DNA of 64,000 nt from Helcococcus kunzii ATCC 51366 (GCF_000245755.1 NZ_JH601088.1:1358697-1422696), one strand, 5' to 3'. Positions 43,892 to 54,658 are shown, counted from the first letter of the stretch. Notes: generated by a model not told the origin, from the sequence alone. Program-made: numbers and translations.

Positions 43892-45589
43892 TTAATTAAA
43901 ATTATAACCTGTTAGGATTGGTTCTCTGTCTTTTGTTACATCATTGAAGTATTCATAATAACTTAGTTGTAAGAATGAACCTTGAATATTTTTAACATTA
44001 TTATAACCATATCCTTTTAATGCTTGTAATGCATAATAGCTATCCCAAGATGTTCTACAGTGAACATATACTGTCTTATCTTTTGGAATTTCATTGTATC
44101 TTTCACGTATTTCGTCTAAAGGAATGTTTACAGCACCTTTAATATGAGATTGTTCAAATCCTGCTTTTCCACGTACATCTAAGATATATGCACCTTCTGC
44201 AACTAAATCTCTCACTTTTGTATAAGAAACTTGTTCATAAACACCTTCTAAAATATTTGTACCAACAAAAGCAGCTTGGTTAACAACATCTTTTGCAGTT
44301 GAATATGCTGGAGCATAACATAATTCTAATTCTCTTAAATCATCAAGCGTTCCACCCATTGTAATCATTGTTGCGATTATATCAACTTTTGCAACAGCAT
44401 TACCTTTACTAATTGCTTGAGCACCTAAGATTTTTCCTGTAGGATATTCAAATATCAATTTGAAATGTAATGGATTTGGATTTGGCATTAATTTTACTTT
44501 ATCCATTGGAATAACTAATGATGTTCTATAATCAATATTGTGTGCAATACAGTCTTTTTCTGTTAAACCTGTTGATGCAGCATTAAGATTAAAAACTCTA
44601 ATACAAGAAGAACCTATTACACCTTTATTTGTAACTTTTTTACCAAAAATGTGGTTTACAGCATTTCTTGCTTGTCTTTGAGCAGGACCTGCTAATGGTA
44701 ATCTTGTCTTTGCATCTAAGATTGAATTAAATGTTTCGATACAATCACCTACTGCATATACATCAGGTAAATTTGTTCGGAAGTTTTCATCAACAAGTAC
44801 ACCACCAGTTTCGCCAAGTTTAACACCTGATTCTGTAGCAAATTTTACATCTGGTTTTACACCAATAGCCATAATTACAGCTTCACATGCAATTTCTTTT
44901 CCACTTGCTAAAACTACTTTATCTTCATGAATTTCTGTTACTGAATCTTCTAAAACAAGATTTATACCATTATCATGTAATTCTTTATTAAGCATTTGTG
45001 CCATATCATAATCAAATGGTGCCATGATTTGGTTTGAAGCTTCTACTAAAGTAACATTTTTTCCAGATGCACGTAAGTTTTCAGCCATTTCAACACCAAT
45101 GAATCCACCACCAACTACTACAATATCATTTACATTATTTTCTCTTATATGAGCATCTGTCAATCTAACATCATAAACATTTTTTATCTTAAACACATTC
45201 TTTGAATCAATTCCTTTAATGCTTTGAGGTAAAATTGCTTGAGCACCTGGAGAAAGAATTAAATAATCATAGTGATCTTCAAATTCTTCACCAGTGTTAT
45301 GATTTTTAACTAAAATTTTATGCTCATCAGCCATAATTTTTAGTACTTCATGATTAACTTTTGCATCTAAATTAAATGATTTTCTAAATTCATCTGGATT
45401 ATATAAAATTAAATTATCTATTTCTTCTACTTCACCACTGAAATAATTTGGTAAACAGCAATTTGAAAATGAAACATTTGGGCCTTTATCATAAATTTGA
45501 ATATCGGCATTTTCATCAATTCTTCTTATTCTAGCTGCGGCTGAAGCACCACCTGCTACACCACCTACTACTAAATATCTTTTTGACAT
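43892..45589 (-). CDS. CoA-disulfide reductase with C-terminal rhodanese domain
   Basis: FAD/NAD(P)H disulfide reductase of the CoADR-RHD type. FAD-binding VVGGVAGGASAAARIRR is at the N-terminus. The redox Cys is in SFSNCCLPNYFSG (Cys44, with an extra Cys45). The NAD-binding VVVGGGFIGVEMAENL is followed by YAVGDCIETF. The C-terminal rhodanese has DVRGKAGFEQSHIKGAVNIP and active-site Cys about 511 in HCRTSWDSYYA. The family reduces CoA or cysteine disulfides, persulfides or polysulfides. It is cotranscribed with the upstream sulfur transporter (12-nt gap), suggesting it handles imported sulfane sulfur. Confidence 0.93.
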   Translation of the reverse strand: MSKRYLVVGGVAGGASAAARIRRIDENADIQIYDKGPNVSFSNCCLPNYFSGEVEEIDNLILYNPDEFRKSFNLDAKVNHEVLKIMADEHKILVKNHNTGEEFEDHYDYLILSPGAQAILPQSIKGIDSKNVFKIKNVYDVRLTDAHIRENNVNDIVVVGGGFIGVEMAENLRASGKNVTLVEASNQIMAPFDYDMAQMLNKELHDNGINLVLEDSVTEIHEDKVVLASGKEIACEAVIMAIGVKPDVKFATESGVKLGETGGVLVDENFRTNLPDVYAVGDCIETFNSILDAKTRLPLAGPAQRQARNAVNHIFGKKVTNKGVIGSSCIRVFNLNAASTGLTEKDCIAHNIDYRTSLVIPMDKVKLMPNPNPLHFKLIFEYPTGKILGAQAISKGNAVAKVDIIATMITMGGTLDDLRELELCYAPAYSTAKDVVNQAAFVGTNILEGVYEQVSYTKVRDLVAEGAYILDVRGKAGFEQSHIKGAVNIPLDEIRERYNEIPKDKTVYVHCRTSWDSYYALQALKGYGYNNVKNIQGSFLQLSYYEYFNDVTKDREPILTGYNFN

Positions 45590-45601
45590 ATATATCTCCT
45601 A

Positions 45602-46903
45602 TTATTTATTTAATTTTTTAAGTTGATCTTTTCTTAATGTACCAATAGTACATACTTTTCCTGCAAATAATTTAAGTCCAATAACTCCACCAATGGACAT
45701 AGCTGCTAAGAACACCCATCCTGATAATGAGAATGATGTGATTGAAGAATACATAGCTCCAACATTACATCCTTGTCCGAATCTAGCTCCAAAACCTAAC
45801 ATAAATCCACCTAAAGCGAAGTATAAAGCATCTTTAAATTTAAAATCAAAATCTATTTTGAATCTGTTTGAAAGTAAAAACGCTGATGTACAACCAAAGA
45901 ATAATCCAATATTTCTAATTGTACCACCATCATTTAATAGTCCTTTATTTGCAATATCAATGTATTTGCCAAAAATCTCTTCTGGTAAATTAATTATATT
46001 TTTAAATACAGCTACAAACAATGAAAGCAATGGAGTTGAAACTCCCCATGGTTTATTTGTTGTTGCTAAAACAAATATTGCCCCAAAAGCTAAAGCTAAA
46101 CTTCCTATTGTAAAGGACCATCTTTCCACAAATAATTTATGATATGTGCCATAACTAAAGAATTTTCTTTCTTTAGTAAATGATTCTTCTAATGGTAACT
46201 CAAATTCTTCATAGTCACCTTTAGGATCCATATATGTATTTTCTTTCTTACGTTTATTTTCATATCTTACTGTGAAATAATATAAAACTAGTAATAATAA
46301 TATTGTTAAAGCTAATGCTCCCCAATGTCCTAAGTAATCAGGTAAATATACTTTACCACCAATCTTTCCTAGTGAAGTTTTTTCAAACACTTTCAATGCA
46401 TAGTATCCTGGACCTGAACCAATTACAAAAAATATAAAAGCAATTAATGCTCTTCCTTGACCTTCACCAAAGTCAGCTAAAGTTCCAGAACCACAACCAC
46501 CAGCTAACATCATACCTATACCAAATATAATTCCACCAATAACGGTCGCTAAACTTATAAAGTATACATTTTGAGTACCCGGTATAATCTTATCTCCTTC
46601 TTTTGCAATTGCACTTGGCACTGCACCGCCTAAAACTGCATGCATTTGCATAGCAAAAAATATTACAGATGTTACAGCAAGTAAAAGAAGTAAAGCTTTT
46701 GTTAGACTACCTTCACCTCTCATATAAATTCTCTTGATACCACCAGCAAAACCGTATCTAGATCTTGTTAATGTATATCCTAGCATTAATCCAGCAAATA
46801 GGTACAATCCAAGCTTTGGTTCAGATAGATTTGCACCAAAAATTGCTAATAATACTAGCAAAATAAAACCTAAAATAGGCTGAATAAATTTGTTTTTATT
46901 CAT
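45602..46903 (-). CDS. YeeE/YedE-family sulfur-compound transporter
   Basis: Polytopic membrane protein of 433 residues with about nine or ten hydrophobic segments. The duplicated family motif appears as LAGGCGSGTLADFGEGQGRA and GFGARFGQGCNVGAMYSSI; each contains the conserved Cys thought to relay thiosulfate in TsuA homologues. A charged loop (about 215-255) separates the halves. It is the first gene of a pair with the CoADR-rhodanese, a known functional partnership. Thiosulfate or a related sulfur anion is the likely substrate. Confidence 0.9.
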   Translation of the reverse strand: MNKNKFIQPILGFILLVLLAIFGANLSEPKLGLYLFAGLMLGYTLTRSRYGFAGGIKRIYMRGEGSLTKALLLLLAVTSVIFFAMQMHAVLGGAVPSAIAKEGDKIIPGTQNVYFISLATVIGGIIFGIGMMLAGGCGSGTLADFGEGQGRALIAFIFFVIGSGPGYYALKVFEKTSLGKIGGKVYLPDYLGHWGALALTILLLLVLYYFTVRYENKRKKENTYMDPKGDYEEFELPLEESFTKERKFFSYGTYHKLFVERWSFTIGSLALAFGAIFVLATTNKPWGVSTPLLSLFVAVFKNIINLPEEIFGKYIDIANKGLLNDGGTIRNIGLFFGCTSAFLLSNRFKIDFDFKFKDALYFALGGFMLGFGARFGQGCNVGAMYSSITSFSLSGWVFLAAMSIGGVIGLKLFAGKVCTIGTLRKDQLKKLNK

Positions 46904-46994
46904 ACTACCCCCTCTTATAATATAAAATTAGAATGATTGGTTAATTAATAAACATTCTTTGGTCTATATTTTAACATACTTATACAAATAACGT

Positions 46995-47042
46995 AAAAAA
47001 AGCCTTATATTTAGAATATATATCCAAATAAGAGGCCTTTTT
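46995..47042 (-). terminator. Intrinsic terminator of dnaJ
   Basis: GGCCTcTTATTTGG pairs imperfectly with CTAAATATAAGGCT and is followed by a run of seven Ts on the minus strand. Confidence 0.75.
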
Positions 47043-47069
47043 TATTATTAAATGAAAATGTATTCAATT

Positions 47070-48194
47070 TTATTCAAACCAATCTCTAATCTTGTCAATA
47101 AATGATTTTTCAGGTTTTACTTCTTCTCCAGTAGCTTCTGCAAGTTCTTCTAATAATTCCCTTTGCCTATCATTTATTTTTGTAGGCACAGTGATTTTTA
47201 CATCAAAATAAAGATTCCCTTTCCTTCCGGAACGTACATCTTGCATACCTTCCCCGTCTAATCTAAATCTTGTGTCATTTTGAGTACCTGCTGGTATTTC
47301 AAATTTAGTTGTACCTTCTAGGGTTGGAATTTCAATTTCATTTCCAAGCACAGCTGTAGAATATGATATTGGTAATTCATAGAAAATATCATTTCCATAT
47401 CTCTTAAACAATTCATGCTCTTCAACGGAAACTACAATATATAAATCTCCTGCAGGTCCACCATTTTCACCTTCGTGACCTTGCCCTCTTACAGGTATTA
47501 CATCACCATTTGATATACCTGAAGGTATTTTTATTTTAACTTTAGCATCTTTTGGCACACGACCATTTCCATGACATGTTTCACATTCATGCTCAATCTC
47601 TTGACCAGTTCCTCCACAACGTGAACATGTATTTACAGTAGAAAATTGCCCAAACGGAGTAGATTGAGTTGTTCTAGTTTGTCCTGTACCACCACATTGT
47701 GAACAAGTTTTCTTTTGTGTCCCTGGTTTAGCACCTGTACCCTCACATGTTGGACATTTTTTATATCTCTTGTATTTTATCTCTTTTTCAATACCAGAAA
47801 CAGCTTCCTTAAAACTTATATGCACGTGTTCCTGTATATCTTCGCCTCTCTTTGGCGCATTAGGGTCTCTACGTTGACTATAACTTGAGCTTCTTCCACC
47901 AAAGAAATCAGAGAATAAATCGGAGAAAATATCTCCCATACCAGAGCCGCCAAATCCACCAAATCCAGAATTTGGATCAAATGCAGCCTCTCCATATCTA
48001 TCATATTTTGCTCTATTATCCTCATCACCTAAAATTGAAAAAGCTTGATTAATCTCTTTTAACTTTTCTTGAGCTTCCTCTGAACCTCCATTAAGGTCAG
48101 GATGATATTGTTTTGCTAATCTTCTATATGCTTTTTTTATCTCTTGGGCACTAGCATTTTTATCAACGCCTAGCACTTCATATGGATTGTTCAT
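47070..48194 (-). CDS. dnaJ: Chaperone DnaJ (Hsp40)
   Basis: Co-chaperone stimulating DnaK ATPase. It has a J domain with HPD ([10 protein letters not shown]), a Gly/Phe-rich linker ([14 protein letters not shown]), and four CxxCxGxG zinc repeats ([32 protein letters not shown]). The C-terminal substrate domain follows. The length of 374 residues is normal. It is the last gene of hrcA-grpE-dnaK-dnaJ, separated from dnaK by a hairpin that may reduce read-through. Confidence 0.97.
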   Translation of the reverse strand: MNNPYEVLGVDKNASAQEIKKAYRRLAKQYHPDLNGGSEEAQEKLKEINQAFSILGDEDNRAKYDRYGEAAFDPNSGFGGFGGSGMGDIFSDLFSDFFGGRSSSYSQRRDPNAPKRGEDIQEHVHISFKEAVSGIEKEIKYKRYKKCPTCEGTGAKPGTQKKTCSQCGGTGQTRTTQSTPFGQFSTVNTCSRCGGTGQEIEHECETCHGNGRVPKDAKVKIKIPSGISNGDVIPVRGQGHEGENGGPAGDLYIVVSVEEHELFKRYGNDIFYELPISYSTAVLGNEIEIPTLEGTTKFEIPAGTQNDTRFRLDGEGMQDVRSGRKGNLYFDVKITVPTKINDRQRELLEELAEATGEEVKPEKSFIDKIRDWFE

Positions 48195-48245
48195 TTTACC
48201 ACCTACTAAAAAATATTAACTCCAAAAACTTACCATTAAATAATT

Positions 48246-48267
48246 AAAAGGGAGCTATCTCCCTTTT
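48246..48267 (-). terminator. Hairpin between dnaK and dnaJ
   Basis: Perfect AAAAGGGAG-ctat-CTCCCTTTT followed by an AT-rich tail. It is probably a leaky terminator or processing stem that lowers dnaJ expression relative to dnaK. Confidence 0.75.
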
Positions 48268-48298
48268 AACTATTGTAATTTAATTGTACCTATATATT

Positions 48299-50122
48299 TT
48301 ACTTATCTTCTTCGTCTTCGTCAACTACTTCATAGTCTGCATCAACTACATCTTCATCTGCTTTTTGTTGTTGTCCAGCTTGTTGACCAGTTTGAGCATA
48401 TAATTTTTCACTCATTTTATTTAATTCACTTGTTAATTCTTCAATCTTAGCTTTGATTTCATCAACATTTTCAGAAGACATTACTTTCTTCAATTCTTCA
48501 TTTTTAGCTTTAATTGTTTCTTTTTCTGAATCAGATACCTTATCACCTAAATCAGCTAAAGTCTTATCTATTTGATATGAAATACTTTCTGCTTGGTTTC
48601 TTGTTTCAACAAGTTCTTTTTTCTTCTTATCTTCTTCAGCATATTTTTCAGCATCTTTAATTCTTTGATTAATTTCATCTTCAGATAAGTTTGCTGAAGC
48701 TGTAATAGTGATTTTTTGTTCTTTTCCTGTACCTAAGTCTTTAGCAGATACATTAACAATACCATTAGCATCAATGTCAAATGTAACTTCGATTTGTGGC
48801 ACACCTCTTCTTGCAGCTGGAATGTCTGTCAATTGGAAATTACCAATTACTGTATTATCTGTTGACATTTTTCTTTCACCTTGTAAAACTTTAATATCTA
48901 CAGATGTTTGGTTATCTGCTGCAGTTGTAAAGATTTGTGATTTCTTTGTAGGTATTGTTGTATTTCTTTCAATCAATACTGTTGTAATATTACCCATTGT
49001 TTCGATACCTAATGATAATGGAGTAACATCAAGTAATAGTAAGTCATTTACATCACCAGCTAAGATAGCACCTTGAACTGCTGCACCTAATGCTACAGAT
49101 TCATCTGGGTTAATATCTTTTTGTGGATTTTTACCAGTTAATTTCTTTACAGCTTCTGCTACTGCTGGAACTCTTGTAGAACCACCAACTAATAACACCT
49201 TGTCAACTTCTGAAGCTTGTAATCCAGCATCTTTTAATGCATCTCTAACTGGATCTAATGTTTTTTCAATTAAATCAGAAATTAAATCTTCAAATTTAGA
49301 TCTTGAAATATCCATGTTTAAGTGAACTGGTTGTCCATTTACCGCTGTAATAAATGGTAAGTTAATTTGTGCTGTTGAAGTTGAAGATAATTCTTTTTTA
49401 GCCTTTTCAGCAGCATCTTTCAATCTTTGTGCTGATGTTGGGTCTTGTAATAAATCAACACCATTATCTTTTTTGAATTGTTCATTAATGTATTGCATTA
49501 ATCTTTCATCAAAGTCATCACCACCAAGTTTGTTGTTACCTCTTGTTGCCATAACATCGATAACACCATCTGCAACTTCTAGGATTGATACGTCAAATGT
49601 ACCACCACCTAAGTCAAATACCATAATTTTCTTGTCTTCATTATCTTTTTCCATACCATAGGATAATGCTGCAGCTGTTGGTTCGTTTACAATTCTCTTA
49701 ACATCTAAGCCGGCAATCTTACCAGCATCTTTTGTTGCTTGTCTTTGTTCGTTTGTAAAGTATGCAGGAACAGTAATAACTGCTTCTGTAATTTTTTCAC
49801 CAAGATAAGCTTCAGTATCAGCTTTTAATTTTTGTAAAATCATTGCTGAAATTTCTTCTGGTGAATGTTCCTTACCATCAATTGTTACTTTGTGATCTGT
49901 ACCCATTTCCCTTTTAATTGAAGATATAGTTCTTTCTGGGTTCATAATCGCTTGTCTTTTAGCTGTTTCACCAACTAATCTTTCACCATCTTTTGTAAAT
50001 GCTACAACTGATGGAGTAGTTCTATTTCCTTCTGCGTTAGGAATGATAGTTGCTTGTCCACCTTCCATAACTGCTACTGCTGAGTTTGTTGTACCTAAGT
50101 CAATTCCTATAATCTTACCCAT
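48299..50122 (-). CDS. dnaK: Chaperone DnaK (Hsp70)
   Basis: ATP-dependent chaperone. The nucleotide-binding domain has [43 protein letters not shown] and [11 protein letters not shown]. The substrate domain contains [13 protein letters not shown]. The lid ends in an acidic tail ([19 protein letters not shown]). The length of 607 residues is normal. Induced with hrcA and grpE from the CIRCE-controlled promoter. Confidence 0.98.
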   Translation of the reverse strand: MGKIIGIDLGTTNSAVAVMEGGQATIIPNAEGNRTTPSVVAFTKDGERLVGETAKRQAIMNPERTISSIKREMGTDHKVTIDGKEHSPEEISAMILQKLKADTEAYLGEKITEAVITVPAYFTNEQRQATKDAGKIAGLDVKRIVNEPTAAALSYGMEKDNEDKKIMVFDLGGGTFDVSILEVADGVIDVMATRGNNKLGGDDFDERLMQYINEQFKKDNGVDLLQDPTSAQRLKDAAEKAKKELSSTSTAQINLPFITAVNGQPVHLNMDISRSKFEDLISDLIEKTLDPVRDALKDAGLQASEVDKVLLVGGSTRVPAVAEAVKKLTGKNPQKDINPDESVALGAAVQGAILAGDVNDLLLLDVTPLSLGIETMGNITTVLIERNTTIPTKKSQIFTTAADNQTSVDIKVLQGERKMSTDNTVIGNFQLTDIPAARRGVPQIEVTFDIDANGIVNVSAKDLGTGKEQKITITASANLSEDEINQRIKDAEKYAEEDKKKKELVETRNQAESISYQIDKTLADLGDKVSDSEKETIKAKNEELKKVMSSENVDEIKAKIEELTSELNKMSEKLYAQTGQQAGQQQKADEDVVDADYEVVDEDEEDK

Positions 50123-50179
50123 ATTATTTTACTCCTTTAATTTTATATTCTTTTCTTCTTAAACTTTTGTCTCATAAAT

Positions 50180-50761
50180 TTATTTGCTAACCTTCACCAT
50201 TGCTGGTCTGATTACTTTATCTTTTAATTTATATCCTTTTTGGAATGTTTCAATAATGTGTTCTGATTCTACTTCATCATTTTCTTCCATAAATACTGCA
50301 TGATGTAAGTTTGCATCAAATTTTTGATTATCGGATTCGATAACTTCTAATCCTTCTTGAACTAATATTTTATCCAAATCTTGTCTTATTAACTCTATAC
50401 CTTTAGTGAAGGCATCTTCTTTATCTTCTTCTTGAACTTCTTTAAATGCTCTATCAAAATTATCCAAAACTGGAAGTAATTTTGTGATTATTGATTCAGC
50501 AGCATATTTGTGTATGTCTGCTTTTTCTTTTTCAACTCTTCTTTTATAATTAGAAAAATCTGCCTGAAGTCTCAATAAAGAATCTTTTAATTTTGCATTT
50601 TCATCAACTGACTCTTCATTTTCATTTGATGAACTCTCTTCTTTTATCTCTTCTTCACTATTTTTTGAAGATTCTTCATTTTTAGTCTCTTCTGCAACTT
50701 CTTCTTCCGATTCCTTCTCTAAATCTTTTTCAATTGTCTCTTTATTCTTATCTTTTTTCAT
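50180..50761 (-). CDS. grpE: Nucleotide exchange factor GrpE
   Basis: Releases ADP from DnaK. It has an acidic Glu/Lys-rich N-terminal tail (to about residue 55), then a coiled coil with RLQADFSNYKRRVEKEK. The C-terminal beta domain has GLEVIESDNQKFDANLHHAV and TFQKGYKLKDKVIRPAMVKV. The length of 193 residues is typical. A gap of 2 nt separates it from hrcA. Confidence 0.96.
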   Translation of the reverse strand: MKKDKNKETIEKDLEKESEEEVAEETKNEESSKNSEEEIKEESSSNENEESVDENAKLKDSLLRLQADFSNYKRRVEKEKADIHKYAAESIITKLLPVLDNFDRAFKEVQEEDKEDAFTKGIELIRQDLDKILVQEGLEVIESDNQKFDANLHHAVFMEENDEVESEHIIETFQKGYKLKDKVIRPAMVKVSK

Positions 50762-50763
50762 AA

Positions 50764-51783
50764 CTACCTTCTTTCAATATATCCACTAATATATTCATTA
50801 ATAAGCATCAAATCTGAAATTACCTTATCATATTTCATGCTATTTGGACCTAGCACACCAATCTTTCCTTTTATACCATCTTTATTTCTAAAAGTTATCG
50901 TCACTATACTAAAATGCTCTAATTCCTCTATTCCGATTTCTTCACCAATATATACTTGCAAATCCGTATCCATATTTTCTGATAAAACATCTAATAACGG
51001 ATTTTCATCTTTCAAGTAATTTATTAGATTCTGATTATTTGAAATCTCGTCTTGATTGTAAACAAAAATATTTCCAAGTCCTTCCAAAATTATTTTTGCA
51101 TTCGCTTTTTCTAAAGATGTCTTTTCAATAACCGGAATTATTTCATTTAATACAGTGTGTCTTTCTCTCAACACTTCATACACTTGTGAATGTAGATTTT
51201 CTATAACCTCATTATGATTCAAATCTATAAGTGTTGTATTTAATAAACTGTTGATTAAATCGATAGTATTTTTATCTACCGAATTTTTTAATCTAATGGT
51301 ATCACTTACAACTTCCTTTGAATTATATATATAGATAATTACCAAATCCTTAGGACTTAGAAAAACTATATTTATATATTTGAGATATATCTTTTCCATC
51401 TCTGGTAAAAGCGCCAATGAAGTATAATTTGTAATTGCAGACAACATCTTTGTCGCATTTTTTATTACATTATCAAATTCATTTGACTCTTTTATAGTTC
51501 TCATATCAAAAAGTTGTCTTGGACCTACATCAAATGGGATACGATCAGATAGTAGCGCATCCACATAAAGCCTATATCCACTATTCGAAGGAATGCGTCC
51601 TGAAGAAGTATGAATCTTTTCCAAATATCCCAAATCTTCAAGATCACTCATATCGTTTCTAATAGTAGCGGCACTAAATCCAATATCAGTATTTTTTGAT
51701 AAGGATCTAGAACCTACTGGCTCTTTGGAGTCAATATATGACCTAATTATTGAATTTAATATTTTAATTTTTCTATCATCCAT
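50764..51783 (-). CDS. hrcA: Heat-inducible transcription repressor HrcA
   Basis: Repressor of class I heat-shock genes that binds CIRCE. The N-terminal winged helix has KILNSIIRSYIDSKEPVGSR and SAATIRNDMSDLEDLGYLEK. GAF-like and C-terminal domains follow, ending ISDLMLINEYISGYIE. The length of 339 residues is normal. First gene of the operon and autoregulated through the CIRCE site upstream. Confidence 0.96.
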   Translation of the reverse strand: MDDRKIKILNSIIRSYIDSKEPVGSRSLSKNTDIGFSAATIRNDMSDLEDLGYLEKIHTSSGRIPSNSGYRLYVDALLSDRIPFDVGPRQLFDMRTIKESNEFDNVIKNATKMLSAITNYTSLALLPEMEKIYLKYINIVFLSPKDLVIIYIYNSKEVVSDTIRLKNSVDKNTIDLINSLLNTTLIDLNHNEVIENLHSQVYEVLRERHTVLNEIIPVIEKTSLEKANAKIILEGLGNIFVYNQDEISNNQNLINYLKDENPLLDVLSENMDTDLQVYIGEEIGIEELEHFSIVTITFRNKDGIKGKIGVLGPNSMKYDKVISDLMLINEYISGYIERR

Positions 51784-51868
51784 ATTGACCTCATTTCTAT
51801 AGTAAATATTTTACTATTTCAATCAAATAGCTAATTCATCAGATATTAGTCGGATAAATTATTAATTG

Positions 51869-51895
51869 TTATCACTCTCTATCCTCGAGTGCTAA
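51869..51895. promoter_or_regulatory. CIRCE operator
   Basis: TTATCACTC-N9-GAGTGCTAA, one mismatch from the consensus TTAGCACTC-N9-GAGTGCTAA. It lies just downstream of the hrcA promoter, so HrcA binding blocks hrcA-grpE-dnaK(-dnaJ) in non-stressed cells. Confidence 0.97.
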
Positions 51896-51899
51896 CAAT

Positions 51900-51928
51900 A
51901 GTATATATTGCTTTTCCTCTTTTGTCAA
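51900..51928 (-). promoter_or_regulatory. Sigma-A promoter of the hrcA operon
   Basis: On the minus strand TTGACA (51923-51928), 17 nt, TATACT (51900-51905), abutting CIRCE. Confidence 0.93.
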
Positions 51929-52032
51929 GAGATATTATAAAAATATTAGACGTCGCAGTAAGAATGGAAACTCTTTATATAGTTAAGTTTTTAGTTGTAG
52001 AAAAATAGGACATATTTAAAAAGTTTGATATA

Positions 52033-52124
52033 AAATGTATACATTTCTATCGAATAACAATACCTCCCCATTCATACATCCCTATTTTTTTTCATTGACA
52101 TGCATATTAATCACATGTTAAAAT
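52033..52124 (+). promoter_or_regulatory. Upstream region of the ABC export operon: palindrome and promoter
   Basis: AAATGTATACATTT (52033-52046) is a perfect 14-bp palindrome and a candidate operator. Downstream, TTGACA (52095-52100) and TAAAAT (52119-52124) are 18 nt apart and form a plausible promoter about 50 nt before the start codon. Confidence 0.55.
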
Positions 52125-52175
52125 ATTCTCATAATATATTCCTAAAAAAATTATATATATTAAGGAAAACAATAT

Positions 52176-54650
52176 ATGATTAAATTCGAACTTAAAAAAT
52201 TATACAAGCAAAAGAAAATAATAATTTTATTATTATTTAGTATTCTTATCGCATTTTATGCCAACCATATAACCACTATACTGGGAAATACTAGATACAA
52301 GTATAGTCAAGTCGATAAAAAATCCATGACTCTAGTTTCATTTAAATTAACGGAACTATCAGTATTTAATTTGGATAAATTTGATGAAGATACTAAAAAA
52401 GAGTTTGATAAAGATCTTAAGGAGTTAGATAAATACGCATTTGTAGATATACCTGAAAAATACAAAAATGACAGTAATTATATTTCTGAATTAAGATATA
52501 ATCATATTTCTTCCTCTGAATACATGAGGAAGAAATATGATATTAAACTCGATGATAATGATTTAAAAAATTGGAAATGGACCTTATTTGATAATGAGTA
52601 TTCAAAGCAAAATAATACGAATTCAACTTCTTTGCCGGACTCTAAGATATCAAATAATTACGCAAGGCAATTCATTCATACAGCAGACTTAACATTAGGG
52701 TTCCCTATTATTTTTCTTTTTATAATATTATTTTCAAATATTATTTCTAAAGAAAATGAAGAAAATACAAGTCTATTCTTGCAAACTCAACCACTTTCCT
52801 ACAGAAAAATTATATTATCAAAATTTGCAAGTTTGTTAATTTGTTCCATTTTATATTTAATATTTGTCTTTCTAACTACTTTTGTTGTATTTACACTGAT
52901 TAACGGTATTAGTTTCACAGGCTTTAGAGAGATATATAGAGTTATTAATAAAAACATCATTAGCTATATAAATTCAATCAGATTAATAGGAAAAATTATT
53001 TTATCATATTTCGCTATGATGATTTTCTCTTCATCACTAATTATCTTAATCAGTTCAAGAGTTAGAAATACAATAAAAACGATTGGAAGTATATTAATGT
53101 TTTATTTCTTACTTTTTGTATTTACACAAAAGATGGAAATTTTGCAAAATAATTTTAACCCAATCTATATGATGGATTATTTAAAAGTCATATTAGGAAA
53201 TATTGAAATTAAATATGTAGGATATCTAACGGAAAATATTGAAAAACTTTCTAGTGGATTACTTCCTTATATAATATATTTTATTATTAGTTTATTTTTC
53301 ATCTCTATTTCTTGTCTAAAACTAGAAAAGAGACATACAATTAAAGAAATAAAACTTAGAAAAAATAAAAATATTAATCTATTTAACTTTGAAAAGATTA
53401 AAATCACAAAACAAAACGGATTTATTTTTTACATTTCTTGCGTAGTAATTATTTTCGTTTCTATGTTTATCATAGATGTATCGAATAACAAAAATGCGGA
53501 ATCATTTTTACTAAGCAAAGAAATTATTAAACAAAATAAAAACTTCTTAGAACAAAATAAAAAAGCATACAACGATGAAAAAAATGCAAAAAATGATATT
53601 TACAAAGCAATTGAGGAAAGTTATTTATCAGAAATTAGGATAAATGAAAATATAAATGATGGCTATGTAAATCACGACTCAAAATTATATTATGAAAATT
53701 TAAATAAGAATCAAGAAAAACTGTATAATAAGAGCAAAGACGATATTTTAATGCATTCTTACAAATTTGACTTTTTGAAATACTCCACATTGTCTAATGC
53801 AAGTTATATCGAAAACTTAGCATTAAATGAATATTCAAAAAATAATATTTCTCCATTAATAAGAGATTATCACATTTCTAAATTTGATGAATTCATTAAT
53901 AGTGATTATGAGAATATTATAAGAAACACAAATTACGTCAAGTCAAATAGTGCCATTCAAAATATTCAAAACTTTATCGAGCTAAAGAATTTCAATTTAC
54001 AATTAATTATATTATCCTTTTTGATAATATTTTTAGGATATGCTTATGATAAAGATAAAGGTAACCAAATTGAATTTATGTTTACACAACCAATAAAAAG
54101 GACTAAATACAATCTTTATAAATTATTAAGTTCAGTTGTTGTTTTCATAATAATTACACTGGCAATTTTATCTTCCCTATTTATTATAGGAATGATTTTC
54201 GAAGGCTTAGGCGAAATCAATTATCCAATAATCCATTATGATACATTGATAAATCCTAACCAAGCATTTACTGAGAACAACCTATACTTCCACATCATAC
54301 CGGTATGGAAATACATCTTTACTAATGTTGGAATGTTAACTTTACAGTCAATATTTATCTCTTGCTTAACCATCTTCATCTCAATCTTTAGTAACAAAAA
54401 GTTGAATGTAGCATTTTATACAATTTCAATAATCACAGTAGGCATATTTATAACTAAACTTATTCCTATTGAATCGATTAAACTTGTACTTCCATTCACA
54501 CATTTTAACGCTAAAGAAATCGCCGATGGAAGCATTAGAATTACACAAGCACTTACAAATTACAGAACTATATATTCTGTAATTTCACTTGTATCCTGGA
54601 GCGTTTTGCTATTTGTATTATCAAATATTTTTATAAAGAAAAATAGATAG
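52176..54650 (+). CDS. Large ABC-2 type permease
   Basis: Integral membrane protein of 824 residues that looks like two permease halves in one chain. Each half begins with a cytoplasmic/hydrophobic segment, has a long extracellular loop and ends with a cluster of membrane helices (LGFPIIFLFIILFSNIISKE and LNLQLIILSFLIIFLGYA regions). The phrases SLFLQTQPLSYRKIILSKF and IEFMFTQPIKRTKYNLYKL are equivalent coupling segments, which supports an internal duplication. AAGGAAAA precedes the ATG. It pairs with the ATPase 8 nt downstream. Similar systems export antimicrobial peptides or lipids; substrate unknown. Confidence 0.85.
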   Translation: MIKFELKKLYKQKKIIILLLFSILIAFYANHITTILGNTRYKYSQVDKKSMTLVSFKLTELSVFNLDKFDEDTKKEFDKDLKELDKYAFVDIPEKYKNDSNYISELRYNHISSSEYMRKKYDIKLDDNDLKNWKWTLFDNEYSKQNNTNSTSLPDSKISNNYARQFIHTADLTLGFPIIFLFIILFSNIISKENEENTSLFLQTQPLSYRKIILSKFASLLICSILYLIFVFLTTFVVFTLINGISFTGFREIYRVINKNIISYINSIRLIGKIILSYFAMMIFSSSLIILISSRVRNTIKTIGSILMFYFLLFVFTQKMEILQNNFNPIYMMDYLKVILGNIEIKYVGYLTENIEKLSSGLLPYIIYFIISLFFISISCLKLEKRHTIKEIKLRKNKNINLFNFEKIKITKQNGFIFYISCVVIIFVSMFIIDVSNNKNAESFLLSKEIIKQNKNFLEQNKKAYNDEKNAKNDIYKAIEESYLSEIRINENINDGYVNHDSKLYYENLNKNQEKLYNKSKDDILMHSYKFDFLKYSTLSNASYIENLALNEYSKNNISPLIRDYHISKFDEFINSDYENIIRNTNYVKSNSAIQNIQNFIELKNFNLQLIILSFLIIFLGYAYDKDKGNQIEFMFTQPIKRTKYNLYKLLSSVVVFIIITLAILSSLFIIGMIFEGLGEINYPIIHYDTLINPNQAFTENNLYFHIIPVWKYIFTNVGMLTLQSIFISCLTIFISIFSNKKLNVAFYTISIITVGIFITKLIPIESIKLVLPFTHFNAKEIADGSIRITQALTNYRTIYSVISLVSWSVLLFVLSNIFIKKNR

Positions 54651-54658
54651 GAGATCTT

